A stretch of DNA of 64,000 nt from Gemmatimonadota bacterium (lineage in GTDB: Bacteria; Gemmatimonadota; Gemmatimonadetes; Gemmatimonadales; Gemmatimonadaceae), in contig DAHUXM010000034.1 in NCBI GenBank assembly GCA_027307165.1, positions 1 through 64,000 of the forward strand, in the 5' to 3' direction. A program made the translations under genes and the position numbers. Below are positions 18,818-28,065 of this stretch, one piece after another; positions within the stretch are counted from its first letter, which is position 1; each line of letters starts with the position of its first letter. The notes beneath the pieces were generated by a model. That model worked only from the letters and a program-made list of their open reading frames with translations, had not been told where the DNA came from and did not search any database.

Positions 18818-19123
18818 ATGGGGCTGCTGTCGTCCATCCTCCTTGCACCATTCACCGGGCCGTGGGACGGCACGATGTGGACGCTGGACAAGGTGCGTCG
18901 CGCGGTCGAGGACGAGCTGACGGACGACTCCACGATCAAGGAAGACCTCATGCGCCTCCAGCTGGAGCTCGAGGCTGGTGACATCGACGAGGATGAATAT
19001 CTGGAGCGCGAGAAGGCAATAATGCTGCGCCTCCGCGAGGTGCGTGCGTGGCGCGAGCAGTTGGGAATGTCAGTCGGTGGTGGCCCCGTGCGCGTCGCGC
19101 GTGACGACGACAACGCGCGTTGA
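18818..19123 (+). CDS. gvpG: Gas vesicle protein GvpG
   Basis: GvpG is a small, mostly helical accessory protein in gas-vesicle operons. This 101-residue product starts GLLSSILLAPFTGPWDG, typical of the family, followed by a charged helix with the block EDLMRLQLELEAGDIDEDEYL and a C-terminal helix. It sits between two GvpF/L genes, the same arrangement as gvpF-gvpG-gvpL in Bacillus. The stop overlaps the TTG start of the next gene by 4 bases. Confidence 0.88.
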   Translation: MGLLSSILLAPFTGPWDGTMWTLDKVRRAVEDELTDDSTIKEDLMRLQLELEAGDIDEDEYLEREKAIMLRLREVRAWREQLGMSVGGGPVRVARDDDNAR

Positions 19124-19902
19124 CGGGGACGGTCGAGTATGTCTACTGCGTCGTGCCGGCGACGTTCGTGCTGAGTAACGCGCCGCGTGGAATCGATCGC
19201 GCTCCGGTTCGAAGCATCGTGCACGCCGATGTCGCCGCGCTCGTGACGGCGCTTGACGCAAACGAGTACTCCGGCGACGCACCGTCGGAGCGCATGGGCG
19301 ATCCGGAGTGGCTCACGCCCCGGGCATTCGCACACGACGCGGTCATTACATGGGCCGCGGATCGCGGCGCCGTCGTACCTTTTTCGATGTGGGCGATGTT
19401 CAGCGACGAGCGCGCCGTGTCGGAGATGCTGGACGACAGGCATGATGAATTTCGCGTGATGCTGGATCGAGTGAGTGGTGCACGCGAGCTATGCGTGCGC
19501 ATCTCCGCCGATCAGGCCGCGCTCGCCAATGCCGCCGAACAGATGGATGCCGGGCTGGGCGAGCTCGAGCGTCAGGCTGACGCGGCCTCGCCTGGCCAGG
19601 CGTACCTTCTGCGCAGAAAACTCTCTGAGCTGCGCAGATCCGCGAGCCGCGATGCCGGATCGCGAATAGCGGAGCTTGCGCACGCCGCGCTGGCCGATCG
19701 CTCGCGCGAAAGCGTGGCACGCGCCAGCTCGGCATCGAACGAGCAAGGGGTGCTCCTGGACGGCGCGTATCTGGTCGACAACGACCACTACGATTCGTTC
19801 AGATCAGCCCTGACCGAACTCATCGCGACATACGGGCCGGCTGGATTGAGTTTTGATTTCACCGGACCGTGGCCGCCCTACCACTTCGTCCGTGGTCGCT
19901 GA
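19120..19902 (+). CDS. gvpL: Gas vesicle protein GvpL/GvpF family, second copy
   Basis: This is a second GvpF/L-family protein of 260 residues, starting with TTG inside the gvpG stop (TTGA overlap). The N-terminal strand VEYVYCVVPATFVLS and the C-terminal FDFTGPWPPYHFVRG match the upstream copy, while the middle differs, with an alanine-rich helical region (ANAAEQMDAGLGELERQADA). By position it corresponds to gvpL of Bacillus-type operons. Confidence 0.87.
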   Translation: MTGTVEYVYCVVPATFVLSNAPRGIDRAPVRSIVHADVAALVTALDANEYSGDAPSERMGDPEWLTPRAFAHDAVITWAADRGAVVPFSMWAMFSDERAVSEMLDDRHDEFRVMLDRVSGARELCVRISADQAALANAAEQMDAGLGELERQADAASPGQAYLLRRKLSELRRSASRDAGSRIAELAHAALADRSRESVARASSASNEQGVLLDGAYLVDNDHYDSFRSALTELIATYGPAGLSFDFTGPWPPYHFVRGR

Positions 19903-19945
19903 GTCCGACTCACGCGACGACCCGCTGGAGGGGTCTTTCGAGGAG

Positions 19946-20566
19946 ATGCAGGTAGGTCAGCCGGCAACTCTGCTGGGTGACGAGCCGCTCGACCTCAGCG
20001 ATCTGCTCAATACGGTCCTCGACCGGGGTGCGGTAGTGCACGGCGAGGTCACGATCGCCGTCGCGGACGTGGATTTGATCAAGCTCAACATCGGGTTGCT
20101 GCTCCAGGCTGTCGCGACGGCTGAGCGGAGGATGCGAGCCTCGCCCGAGCCGTCACGGTCGATCGCTGGTAGTTTTGGGTCGATTCCGCGTACTGCTGCG
20201 CCGATACTTGCGAGAGCAGAGCGAGGAGATACGGAGCCGCCAGCGCTCGTCGAGACGGAGCAGCCGACCGGGCAATCACTCAACAGCGTGGCTCAAGGTT
20301 TACCCGAGCGGATCAACGCCGACGCGGCCGGTCCTGAAACCGGGCTCGCACGGCTGGTGTTGACCTTGATCGAGGTGCTCAGGAAGGTTCTGGAACATCA
20401 GGCTGTCCGGCGCATGGAGGGTGGACGGCTGACAGATGAGGAAGTGGAGCGGTTGGGACTGGCTCTTGCGAGGTTGAATGATAGAATGAGTGAGCTCAAA
20501 CGCGTTTTCGGCCTTTCGGAGGAAGATTTGCAAATTGACCTTGGTCCACTGGGGCGTGTGCGATGA
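19946..20566 (+). CDS. gvpK: Fusion of a GvpA/GvpS-like domain to GvpK
   Basis: This gene seems to join two gas-vesicle proteins. Residues 14-60 are a GvpA-family fold (LDLSDLLNTVLDRGAVVHGE, then IAVADVDLIKLNIGLLLQAV). Residues 61-120 are a variable linker rich in Pro, Glu and Ser. Residues 120-203 match GvpK (RINADAAGPETGLARLVLTL, IEVLRKVLEHQAVRRME, LTDEEVERLGLALARL, ending IDLGPLGRV). In Bacillus-type operons gvpS and gvpK are adjacent separate genes, which suggests a gene fusion. I chose the ATG at 19946, 11 bases after GGAGGGGT; GTG 19892 or TTG 19853 would lengthen it into gvpL. Confidence 0.82.
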   Translation: MQVGQPATLLGDEPLDLSDLLNTVLDRGAVVHGEVTIAVADVDLIKLNIGLLLQAVATAERRMRASPEPSRSIAGSFGSIPRTAAPILARAERGDTEPPALVETEQPTGQSLNSVAQGLPERINADAAGPETGLARLVLTLIEVLRKVLEHQAVRRMEGGRLTDEEVERLGLALARLNDRMSELKRVFGLSEEDLQIDLGPLGRVR

Positions 20567-20575
20567 GGCTGCCAA

Positions 20576-20878
20576 GTGCCTGAACTAGTCTCCCCATCAC
20601 GCAGCACCGGGCTGGTCGAGATTCTCGACCGCGTTCTCGACAAGGGACTGGTGATCGCCGGCGACATCAAAATCAATCTCGCCAACGTCGAGTTGCTCAC
20701 GATTCAGATCCGTCTGCTCGTCTGCTCCATCGACAAGGCGGAACAGATAGGTATGAACTGGTGGCGGTACGACCCGCGTCTGACGAGCCAGACGGCGCCT
20801 GCCGTCGCGGCGAGCGATCTCAATGATCGGCTCGACCGCATCGAGCGTCAGCTCGCCAAGTTGTCTTCATCTGACTAG
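20576..20878 (+). CDS. gvpJ: Gas vesicle protein GvpJ-like (GvpA family)
   Basis: A GvpA-family minor structural protein. The core [20 protein letters not shown] then [20 protein letters not shown] is close to GvpJ, and the IGMNWW sequence after the core corresponds to the IGMDWW found in Bacillus GvpJ. A C-terminal tail of about 35 residues ([18 protein letters not shown]) is probably helical. It has a GTG start and 100 residues. In other organisms GvpJ is a minor, essential component thought to act in nucleation. Confidence 0.85.
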   Translation: MPELVSPSRSTGLVEILDRVLDKGLVIAGDIKINLANVELLTIQIRLLVCSIDKAEQIGMNWWRYDPRLTSQTAPAVAASDLNDRLDRIERQLAKLSSSD

Positions 20879-20886
20879 GAGGAGTC

Positions 20887-21183
20887 ATGGCCGTTGAGCG
20901 GTCACCGAGCGGAAGCTCACTTATCGACATTCTCGACCGGGTTCTCGACAAGGGAATCGTAATCGACGCGTGGGTACGCGTCTCGCTCGTTGGAATCGAC
21001 CTCGTAACCGTGGAAGCACGAATCGTGGTCGCATCGATCGAGACGTACCTGAAGTATTCGGAAGCAGTCGGCATAACGCAGCCAATGTCGCGTCCCCGCG
21101 AGCTGGCGCAGGCCGACGAGCTCGAACGCGTACAAATCGAGAACGCAGAGCTACGGCGTCGCCTTGACCAGCTCGGCGCGTGA
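20887..21183 (+). CDS. gvpA: Major gas vesicle structural protein GvpA
   Basis: GvpA polymerises into the gas-filled protein shell. The signature [19 protein letters not shown] and the [21 protein letters not shown] helix are nearly textbook. GGAGG sits just before the ATG at 20887. The protein is 98 residues, about 25 longer than classical GvpA, because a charged helical tail ([20 protein letters not shown]) follows the core. It is unusual for gvpA to be last in its cluster. The kinase gene overlaps its end by 20 bases. Confidence 0.92.
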   Translation: MAVERSPSGSSLIDILDRVLDKGIVIDAWVRVSLVGIDLVTVEARIVVASIETYLKYSEAVGITQPMSRPRELAQADELERVQIENAELRRRLDQLGA

Positions 21184-23446
21184 CCGTACGACGGTAGATG
21201 CACGCGAGAGTGATTCCGCCGCGTGGCTGGAATCACTCCTCGCTGATGTGGCAGCGTCTCCCGATTTCGGATCGGCAGCTGGATTGTTGCTGGCGCGGTT
21301 CTGCGGCCTCGTTGGATCGAGTCGCGGATACGTTCTGGTACTTGACGCCGCGGCGAGCCAGCTCGTGCCATCAGTCTCGCTCGGCTACGAAACGCTCGAC
21401 GCGCCGACCGCGCGCACGATGGACGATCCGAACGATCCGTTCGTGGTTGCGTTGCTCGGCATGCAGGTCGTTGCATGCTCGCACGGCGTTCCGCGCCCGG
21501 GTATTTCGCGCCGGACGCGGCTCATGGCCGTGCCATTTCCGCAGTCTCGCGTCGTCGACGCACCGCGTTTCATCGATCGTGCAGATGCCGATCGGCGATT
21601 GTCGAGTCCATGTTCGATAGCTGCCGTCGACTCATCGCGCGAGTGGCAGGAGCGGCCCGACCACGCGGCACTCTCGCCTTATGGTGTGTTCGTCCTGGAG
21701 ACGGAGTCGCTTCCGGCCACTCTGGATCGGATCGTACGCGCGGCGCAGCTCGCCGGTCCGATGCTGTCCCGGCTCGCCGCCTCGGACGCGCATCGCGGTC
21801 GCGCCGAGGAATTGGCGGACCAGCGCGCAGTGCTCACATCGATCGTCAATTCGCTGCCTGATCCGATCGTCATCATCGACGGCGAGCGGCAGATCGTTGT
21901 GCAGAATCAGCGCGCCGAGCATCTGTTGAGCATGCGCGAGCGCGATTCCGAGGGCCGCCGCCGCGCAGTTGAAATCAACAACCTGCTGCTTACGTCGCAC
22001 CTCTCCAAGGACGCTGCGCCCTCTGGTACCAATGTCGCTGCGGAAGCGCGTGAGCTGAACATGGTGGATCCGGATGATGGGACAGATCTGCTGTTCGAAG
22101 TTCTCACGCAACCGCTCGACGAGAACGACAATGCGATAGTGTCGGTGCTGCGTGATGTGACGGATCTCCGTCGCGCAGCCAACGAGCTCGAGTTGCAGGT
22201 GCAGCGTGTACGACTCGCGGAGTACGAAGCAAAGCGCGAGAGTGATCGTCTCAATCTGATTCTCACGAATGTTGCCGATCCGATCCTGGTCACCGACGAT
22301 CGTGCGAACATAATCCTCATGAATCGGCAGGCCGAGCTGCTGTTCGGGTCTGCGACGCCCAACATCGGCTACGCGACCGGGGACCGTTCCGCCGCGGTTC
22401 GTGCCAACGATACAAGGTTCACGACGTTCATATCGGATTTCAGCCTGAGCCCCGAGTCTGCGCGGCGCGAGGACATGGAGCTTCTGCAGCCCGGTAATGA
22501 GCCGGTGACGATTCCAATGGAAGTCGTCGCCGGCAAGATCCTCGACCGGCGCGGTGAGCCGCTCGCGATCGTTTCAGTGCTGCACGACCTCACGGAACAG
22601 GCGGAGAACGAGCGGCTGTATGAAGAGCTCAAGAATTTCAGCAACGAGCTCGAAGCGCGCGTTCGTGCGGCAACCGCCGATCTCGGCGAGCAGAACGTCC
22701 GGCTGCAATGGCAGTCACGCGAACTGGAGAAAGCCAACAGGCTCAAGTCGGAGTTTCTTGCGAGCATGTCGCACGAGCTGCGCACGCCTATCAACGCGCT
22801 GATCGGTTACACTGCGCTCATGCTTGACCGGATCTACGGCGATCTGAATGACCGACAGGAAGAAGGCCTCGTTCGCATCCGTGCGGCGGCACAGCATCTG
22901 CTCGCGCTCATCAATGACATCCTGGACCTCGCGAAGATCGAAGCGGGCCGCATGCCGCTGCATCTGGAAGACACGGTGCTTCAGGAGCTGATACGTGAGG
23001 CGTCGGTGCAGATCGATCCGCTCATCAAGAAGAAGGGACTGACGTACCGCTGGCTCGGCCCCGATGAGCCGCTTCACATGATGACCGATCGTACCAAGGT
23101 CAAGCAGATCATGCTGAACCTGCTCTCCAACGCAGTGAAATTCACCCACTCGGGAAGCGTCACCCTCACGGCGCGGCAGGAGGACGATCTGGTTCGGTTG
23201 GACGTGGCGGATACCGGCATCGGCATCCGTAAGGAAGACCTGTCCGCCATATGGGACGACTTCCGGCAGGTGGACCAGTCGCGCACACGCGAGTTTGGCG
23301 GGACGGGGCTGGGCCTCAGTATCACGCGAAAGCTGTCCGGGGCGCTCGGGGGTCGCGTGACTCTCAGCAGCGAGTACGGGAAGGGATCCACGTTTACCAT
23401 CTTTCTGCCGATCCGCTCCGAGCCGCACAGCGAGCGGGATGGCTGA
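21164..23446 (+). CDS. Cytoplasmic PAS-domain sensor histidine kinase
   Basis: A hybrid-free histidine kinase of 760 residues with no transmembrane segment. The N-terminal ~200 residues look GAF-like ([19 protein letters not shown]). Two PAS-like domains follow at about 222-335 ([20 protein letters not shown]) and 360-480 ([20 protein letters not shown]), then a coiled coil and HisKA with SHELRTP, the phospho-accepting His at about 537. The ATPase shows [15 protein letters not shown] and GGTGLGLSI. The TTG start overlaps gvpA. It may sense a cytoplasmic signal relevant to the vesicle genes, but no response regulator is next to it. Confidence 0.9.
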   Translation: MTSSARDRTTVDARESDSAAWLESLLADVAASPDFGSAAGLLLARFCGLVGSSRGYVLVLDAAASQLVPSVSLGYETLDAPTARTMDDPNDPFVVALLGMQVVACSHGVPRPGISRRTRLMAVPFPQSRVVDAPRFIDRADADRRLSSPCSIAAVDSSREWQERPDHAALSPYGVFVLETESLPATLDRIVRAAQLAGPMLSRLAASDAHRGRAEELADQRAVLTSIVNSLPDPIVIIDGERQIVVQNQRAEHLLSMRERDSEGRRRAVEINNLLLTSHLSKDAAPSGTNVAAEARELNMVDPDDGTDLLFEVLTQPLDENDNAIVSVLRDVTDLRRAANELELQVQRVRLAEYEAKRESDRLNLILTNVADPILVTDDRANIILMNRQAELLFGSATPNIGYATGDRSAAVRANDTRFTTFISDFSLSPESARREDMELLQPGNEPVTIPMEVVAGKILDRRGEPLAIVSVLHDLTEQAENERLYEELKNFSNELEARVRAATADLGEQNVRLQWQSRELEKANRLKSEFLASMSHELRTPINALIGYTALMLDRIYGDLNDRQEEGLVRIRAAAQHLLALINDILDLAKIEAGRMPLHLEDTVLQELIREASVQIDPLIKKKGLTYRWLGPDEPLHMMTDRTKVKQIMLNLLSNAVKFTHSGSVTLTARQEDDLVRLDVADTGIGIRKEDLSAIWDDFRQVDQSRTREFGGTGLGLSITRKLSGALGGRVTLSSEYGKGSTFTIFLPIRSEPHSERDG

Positions 23447-23467
23447 GGTCCGGATGGATTCCTCACG

Positions 23468-23495
23468 TTGACATGCCCGCCCCGACACGTAGATT
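23468..23495 (+). promoter_or_regulatory. Candidate sigma-70 promoter upstream of purA
   Basis: TTGACA at 23468-23473 is a perfect -35 box and TAGATT at 23490-23495 is a good -10 box, with a 16-base spacer. The predicted start is near 23502, directly before the stem of a terminator-like hairpin. It would serve purA and glyS. No other convincing promoter lies between the kinase gene and purA. Confidence 0.6.
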
Positions 23496-23503
23496 AACAA
23501 CAC

Positions 23504-23531
23504 GCCCCGCCGCGCCAGACGGGGCTTTTTT
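23504..23531 (+). terminator. Intrinsic terminator after the gvp-kinase genes
   Basis: GCCCCG (23504-23509) pairs with CGGGGC (23520-23525), followed by a run of six T. This should end the trpS-gvp-kinase transcript before purA. It lies immediately downstream of a candidate promoter, so it could also act as a leader attenuator for purA. Confidence 0.85.
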
Positions 23532-23557
23532 GTGTTTATGGGGTCGCCGGGGTTGAC

Positions 23558-24838
23558 ATGTTTGATGCGAATACACGCACCGTCGTAGTCGTCGGGGCGC
23601 AATGGGGAGATGAGGGAAAGGGCAAGCTCGTGGACGTGCTCTCGGAGCGCGCCGACTGGGTAGTCCGATATCAGGGAGGCGCCAACGCCGGCCACACAGT
23701 GGACCTGGGCGAGACGTCCTTCGTACTGCACCAGATTCCGAGCGGGATCCTGCACCCGGGGGTTCGCTGCGCCATCGGGAACGGTGTCGTGCTGGATCCC
23801 GAAACTCTCTTTACAGAGATAGACGAGCTGGTCAGCGACGGGGTGGACGTCGAGGGCAGGCTGTACGTCAGCGAGCGGGCGCATCTCGTGCTGCCGTATC
23901 ACAAGCTGGTCGATTCCAGCAGCGCCGCGAGTCGCGCGATCGGAACCACGGGGCGGGGAATCGGGCCTGCATACGAGGACAAGATCGCGCGCCGCGGCGT
24001 GCGCGTACTCGATCTGCGCCATCCGGCTTCTCTGCGCCCGATTGTCGAAGCCGCCGTCGCCCACGCCAATGCGCAACTTGCCGCGTGGGGCGTCACCGAG
24101 CGCGCTTCAGTTGCGGATACGATGACGCTGCTGGAACGTCTGGCGCCGCGGCTGCTCTCTCTTGCGGATGACGTCGGGCTCGCCATTCATCGCGCACAAC
24201 GTAGCGGCGCGGCGGTTCTGCTCGAGGGAGCGCAAGGCTCGCTGCTGGACGTCGATCACGGGACGTATCCGTTCGTCACGTCCAGCACAACTACATCGGG
24301 CGGTGCAGCTGTCGGAGTCGGCATCGCGCCGAGTTCGCTGGACAGTTGCCTCGGCGTCGTCAAGGCGTACACGACACGTGTGGGACAGGGGCCGTTGCCA
24401 ACGGAATTCGCCGAGCCGCTTCAGTCGGAGATGCGCAAGCTCGGGAATGAATTCGGCGCGACTACGGGACGTGCGCGGCGCTGCGGCTGGTTCGACGCAG
24501 TAGTCGTGCGCTACGCGGTGCGCGTCAACGGACTCACGGACCTTGCGGTTACCAAGCTCGACGTGCTGGATACACTGGACGAGGTCAGACTCTGCACCGC
24601 GTATCGCGTGGGCGAGGACGTGTTCACCGAATTTCCCGGCGATCTCACCATGCTGAGTCACGCAGAGCCCGTTTACGAAACGTTCGCCGGCTGGCGCACG
24701 TCGACGGCTGACGCGCGCACGCTGGAAGATCTTCCAGCCGCTGCGCGTGCGTATCTCGACAGAATCGAGCAGCTTGTCGAAGCGCCAATCACCTATGTCA
24801 GCGTCGGAACGCGACGCGACCAGATCATCGGATTGTAA
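23558..24838 (+). CDS. purA: Adenylosuccinate synthetase
   Basis: PurA makes adenylosuccinate from IMP, aspartate and GTP in AMP synthesis. The P-loop-like GAQWGDEGKGKLVDVL, the QGGANAGHTV block and GTTGRGIGPAYEDKIAR are all family hallmarks. The length of 426 residues is normal. glyS follows after 3 bases, so the two are co-transcribed. Confidence 0.97.
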   Translation: MFDANTRTVVVVGAQWGDEGKGKLVDVLSERADWVVRYQGGANAGHTVDLGETSFVLHQIPSGILHPGVRCAIGNGVVLDPETLFTEIDELVSDGVDVEGRLYVSERAHLVLPYHKLVDSSSAASRAIGTTGRGIGPAYEDKIARRGVRVLDLRHPASLRPIVEAAVAHANAQLAAWGVTERASVADTMTLLERLAPRLLSLADDVGLAIHRAQRSGAAVLLEGAQGSLLDVDHGTYPFVTSSTTTSGGAAVGVGIAPSSLDSCLGVVKAYTTRVGQGPLPTEFAEPLQSEMRKLGNEFGATTGRARRCGWFDAVVVRYAVRVNGLTDLAVTKLDVLDTLDEVRLCTAYRVGEDVFTEFPGDLTMLSHAEPVYETFAGWRTSTADARTLEDLPAAARAYLDRIEQLVEAPITYVSVGTRRDQIIGL

Positions 24839-24841
24839 AGA

Positions 24842-26185
24842 ATGAATTACCCGGACGTGATGGAGAAGCTCGTATCGCTGTGCAAGCGGCGCGGCTACAT
24901 CTTCCAGTCATCCGAGATATATGGCGGTACCGGATCCGTGTGGGATTACGGTCCGCTGGGGGTCGAGCTCAAGAAGAACATCAAGGACCGCTGGTGGCAC
25001 GCGATGGTCCGCTCACGCGACGACGTCGAAGGCCTGGATGCAGCGATTCTCATGAATCCGCGCGTGTGGGAAGCAAGTGGCCACGTCGCCGGATTTGTCG
25101 ATCCGCTGGTCGATTGCAGGGCATGCAAGGGGCGCTTTCGCGCCGACAAGCTCGAGGACGCGCGCTGTCTGCGCAAGCCGAGCAAGCATCCCGGCGAGTT
25201 CGCGGATTGCCAGCTTACGGAGCCGCGTCAGTTCAACCTGATGTTCAAGACGTTCATGGGCGCGGTCGAGGAAACAGCAGCGACGGTTTATCTGCGCCCT
25301 GAAACGGCGCAGGGAATCTTCGTGAATTTTCTGAACGTGCAGCAGTCGATGCGCAAGAAGGTGCCGTTCGGAATCGCGCAGATCGGCAAGGCGTTCCGCA
25401 ACGAGATCACGCCTGGGAATTTCATATTCCGGACGCGTGAGTTCGAGCAGATGGAGATGCAGTTCTTCGTCGACCCCGACAAGTCGTCCGAGTGGTTCGA
25501 CTACTGGAAGGGCGAACGCATGGCGTGGCATCGTTCTCTCGGTCTCACCGAAGCGCGGCTGGAATTCCATCAGCATACTCCGGCGGAGCTGGCGCACTAC
25601 GCAAAGGCTGCGTTCGACGTGCAGTTCGACTTCGGTGGCACGCTCGGCTTCCAGGAAATCGAAGGCGTGCACAATCGGGGTGATTTCGATCTGAAACAGC
25701 ACACCGAGTTCTCCGGGAAGAAGCTGGAATACTTCGACCAGGCGGCCAATCGTCGCTACATCCCGTGGGTAGTGGAAACGTCTGTCGGTGCTGATCGCGT
25801 CACGCTTGCGGTGCTCGTCAACGCATACCGTGAGGAAAGTGTTCCGGGTGAGGACGAGGGGCGTGTCGTGCTAGGCATCGACCCCGCACTCGCGCCTATC
25901 AAGGCCGCGGTATTTCCGCTGACCAAGAAGGACGGCCAACCGGACATGGCGCACGCCATTGCCGACGGCCTGCGGCCGCAGTTCCCCGTCGATTACGACG
26001 AATCGGGCAGCATCGGCAAGCGTTATCGCAGACAGGACGAAGTGGGAACTCCGTTCTGCATAACCGTCGACAGCGAGTCAGCGGCAGACAACTCCGTTAC
26101 CGTCCGCGACCGTGACACGCTGGCGCAGGACCGCGTGAGCACCGGCGAGATCGCGCGATACCTCGGCGACCGGCTCGCGCGATGA
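24842..26185 (+). CDS. glyS: Glycyl-tRNA synthetase, single-chain (dimeric) type
   Basis: GlyRS of the homodimeric class II type, not the alpha2-beta2 type of E. coli. The N-terminal GGTGSVWDYGPLGVELKKN and the class II motif FRNEITPGNFIFRTREFEQ are clear, with GRVVLGIDPALAPIK near the anticodon domain. A short CxxC-containing insertion (CRACKGRFRADKLEDARC) may bind metal. Length is 447 residues. The following peptidase gene overlaps by 4 bases. Confidence 0.95.
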   Translation: MNYPDVMEKLVSLCKRRGYIFQSSEIYGGTGSVWDYGPLGVELKKNIKDRWWHAMVRSRDDVEGLDAAILMNPRVWEASGHVAGFVDPLVDCRACKGRFRADKLEDARCLRKPSKHPGEFADCQLTEPRQFNLMFKTFMGAVEETAATVYLRPETAQGIFVNFLNVQQSMRKKVPFGIAQIGKAFRNEITPGNFIFRTREFEQMEMQFFVDPDKSSEWFDYWKGERMAWHRSLGLTEARLEFHQHTPAELAHYAKAAFDVQFDFGGTLGFQEIEGVHNRGDFDLKQHTEFSGKKLEYFDQAANRRYIPWVVETSVGADRVTLAVLVNAYREESVPGEDEGRVVLGIDPALAPIKAAVFPLTKKDGQPDMAHAIADGLRPQFPVDYDESGSIGKRYRRQDEVGTPFCITVDSESAADNSVTVRDRDTLAQDRVSTGEIARYLGDRLAR

Positions 26186-27690
26186 ACCTGGAACGGTTGC
26201 GGGCACGCGCGCAATCGTTCACGCAGGACGTCGCACGCGAGAGTTATCTCGCCTACTCGGGTCTCAAGCCGGAAGCAGCGCTGCAGACAATCTACGAGCG
26301 GTACGCCGACATACTGAGCGACGACGCTCTATCGGAGTGCATCCAGCGATTCCGTGATGCCCCGCACGACTCGGAAGACGCACGAGCAGCACGCATGATG
26401 CTCGAGTGGCAGGTCGAGTCGCGCGTCGGCCGGCAGCTTGCCGCACTGGACGAGCGTGAAGTCGCGCTCGAGCATGCCGGCGTCATTCGAGTGGCTGACG
26501 GGCGCGTCATCCCTTACCAGCGCGTGGCGATCGACATTGCGAACAGCGGTGACGTGACGGATCGGAGAGCGATCGATGAGGCGCGCGCGCGGACGGTCGA
26601 GGAGTCATTCGCGCCGCTGCGACTCGAGCGACTTCAGCGCGAGCGCGATGCGGTCGAGTCCCTCGGCATTGCCGCTGGATACAACTCGACGTTCGAGGCA
26701 CTGAGCGGCATATCGCTAACCACGCTCGCGGCAGAGTGCGAGACGTTTCTCCACGACACCGAGGCAATGTGGAATTCGGTGCTGGACGAGCGGCTCAGGG
26801 CATTCGGTGTTCCGCGCGGCGAAGCGACGCGGGCAGATTCGCTCGCGCTGTTCAGGCTGCGCGAGTTCGACGATGCATTTCCCGAAACGTCCATGGAGAG
26901 CATCATCCGGCGCAATTGCGCGGAGATGGGCCTCGATGCGAACGCCACCGGACGCATCACGTTTGACATAGGCGATCGGCCCGGCAAGCGACCGCGCGCG
27001 TTCTGTTCGCCGGTGCGCATTCCTGACGAGGTATATCTCGTGCTGCGCCCGCACGGCGGGCAATCCGACTACGGCACTTTTCTGCACGAGCTCGGGCACG
27101 CACTCCATTTCGGAAACACGCGCGCGGATTATCCGTTCGAGTATCGCTGGCTTGGCGACAATTCAGTTACCGAGAGCTACGCAATGCTGTTCGATCACCG
27201 GATGCAACAGCGCGCGTGGCTGCAACGCTACACAGGACTTGATAGAAACCGCGCCGGCGCGTTCCTGCGACTTGCGGGCTTCGAGGAATTGCATTTCGTC
27301 AGGCGCTACTGCGCGAAGCTGCTTTACGAGATACAGGTCTACAGCGGCGCAGTGGACTGGAACGCGCTTCCGGACATCTACGTCGAGATACTCGCCGCCG
27401 CGACGGGATTCCAGTATCGACCGGCCGATGCGTTCATCGACCTCGATTCGCGTTTCTATTCCACGCGGTATCTGCGCGCGTGGCAGCTCCAGGCGGTGCT
27501 GGACGAGGGATTGGTCGACCGGTTCGACGATGACTGGTGGCGCAATCCCGCGGCAGGCCCCTGGATAGTCTCCGAGCTGTTCGCCGAAGGGCAGCGCGAG
27601 AGCGCGAGCGAGGTCGGACTGCGCGCTTCGGGCGCTCGAATCAGCTTCGCGCCGCTCACGCGAAAAATCGAGTCGCTGCTGGAGTCCTGA
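26182..27690 (+). CDS. M3-like zinc metallopeptidase (HEXXH)
   Basis: A 502-residue protein with the zinc-binding motif HELGHALHFG at about residues 301-305 and a downstream ENSVTES-like segment (LGDNSVTESYAMLFDH) supplying the third glutamate ligand. The mostly helical character and this arrangement resemble oligopeptidases of family M3 or M2, but the N-terminal half is divergent. No signal peptide is seen, so it is probably a cytosolic peptidase. It follows glyS with a 4-base overlap. The exact family assignment is tentative. Confidence 0.75.
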   Translation: MNLERLRARAQSFTQDVARESYLAYSGLKPEAALQTIYERYADILSDDALSECIQRFRDAPHDSEDARAARMMLEWQVESRVGRQLAALDEREVALEHAGVIRVADGRVIPYQRVAIDIANSGDVTDRRAIDEARARTVEESFAPLRLERLQRERDAVESLGIAAGYNSTFEALSGISLTTLAAECETFLHDTEAMWNSVLDERLRAFGVPRGEATRADSLALFRLREFDDAFPETSMESIIRRNCAEMGLDANATGRITFDIGDRPGKRPRAFCSPVRIPDEVYLVLRPHGGQSDYGTFLHELGHALHFGNTRADYPFEYRWLGDNSVTESYAMLFDHRMQQRAWLQRYTGLDRNRAGAFLRLAGFEELHFVRRYCAKLLYEIQVYSGAVDWNALPDIYVEILAAATGFQYRPADAFIDLDSRFYSTRYLRAWQLQAVLDEGLVDRFDDDWWRNPAAGPWIVSELFAEGQRESASEVGLRASGARISFAPLTRKIESLLES

Positions 27691-27729
27691 CTCTGGCAGC
27701 CCACGGGCGTCGCTGGTTAGATTTCGCCC

Positions 27730-28065
27730 ATGGCGCAGACAGACAGAACTCTTCAGGAGACGCTCACTCCGCTCTCCCCGGCAGAGGTGCTTGATGCAGC
27801 CAAGCACTTCTTTTCGCGACGCAATTCGATCTATACCGCCTTCCTCGACATGGAAGGACCGACGTTCGTTTCGATGCGAGGCATGGGCGGCGAAGAGCTG
27901 GTCATCGGCGTGATGCAGCGAGACGGACTCACCGCTGTATCGGGATCGTCGTACATGTTCGATGGACAGGTAGCGCGGTTCCTTTCCTCTCTGCCGACCG
28001 CCGATCCGCCAGGAGTCGGGGCGATACCCCTCGAGCTCCCAGAATCGTCGACGGTGACGGCATGA
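27730..28065 (+). CDS. Small conserved-looking protein of unknown function
   Basis: I do not recognise this 111-residue protein. It has a helical start (PLSPAEVLDAAKHFFSRRN), then beta-rich segments (FVSMRGMGGEELVIGVMQRD) and a proline-rich end. It overlaps the next gene by 4 bases (ATGA), which suggests a coupled pair. No signal peptide or membrane segment is visible. Confidence 0.65.
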   Translation: MAQTDRTLQETLTPLSPAEVLDAAKHFFSRRNSIYTAFLDMEGPTFVSMRGMGGEELVIGVMQRDGLTAVSGSSYMFDGQVARFLSSLPTADPPGVGAIPLELPESSTVTA

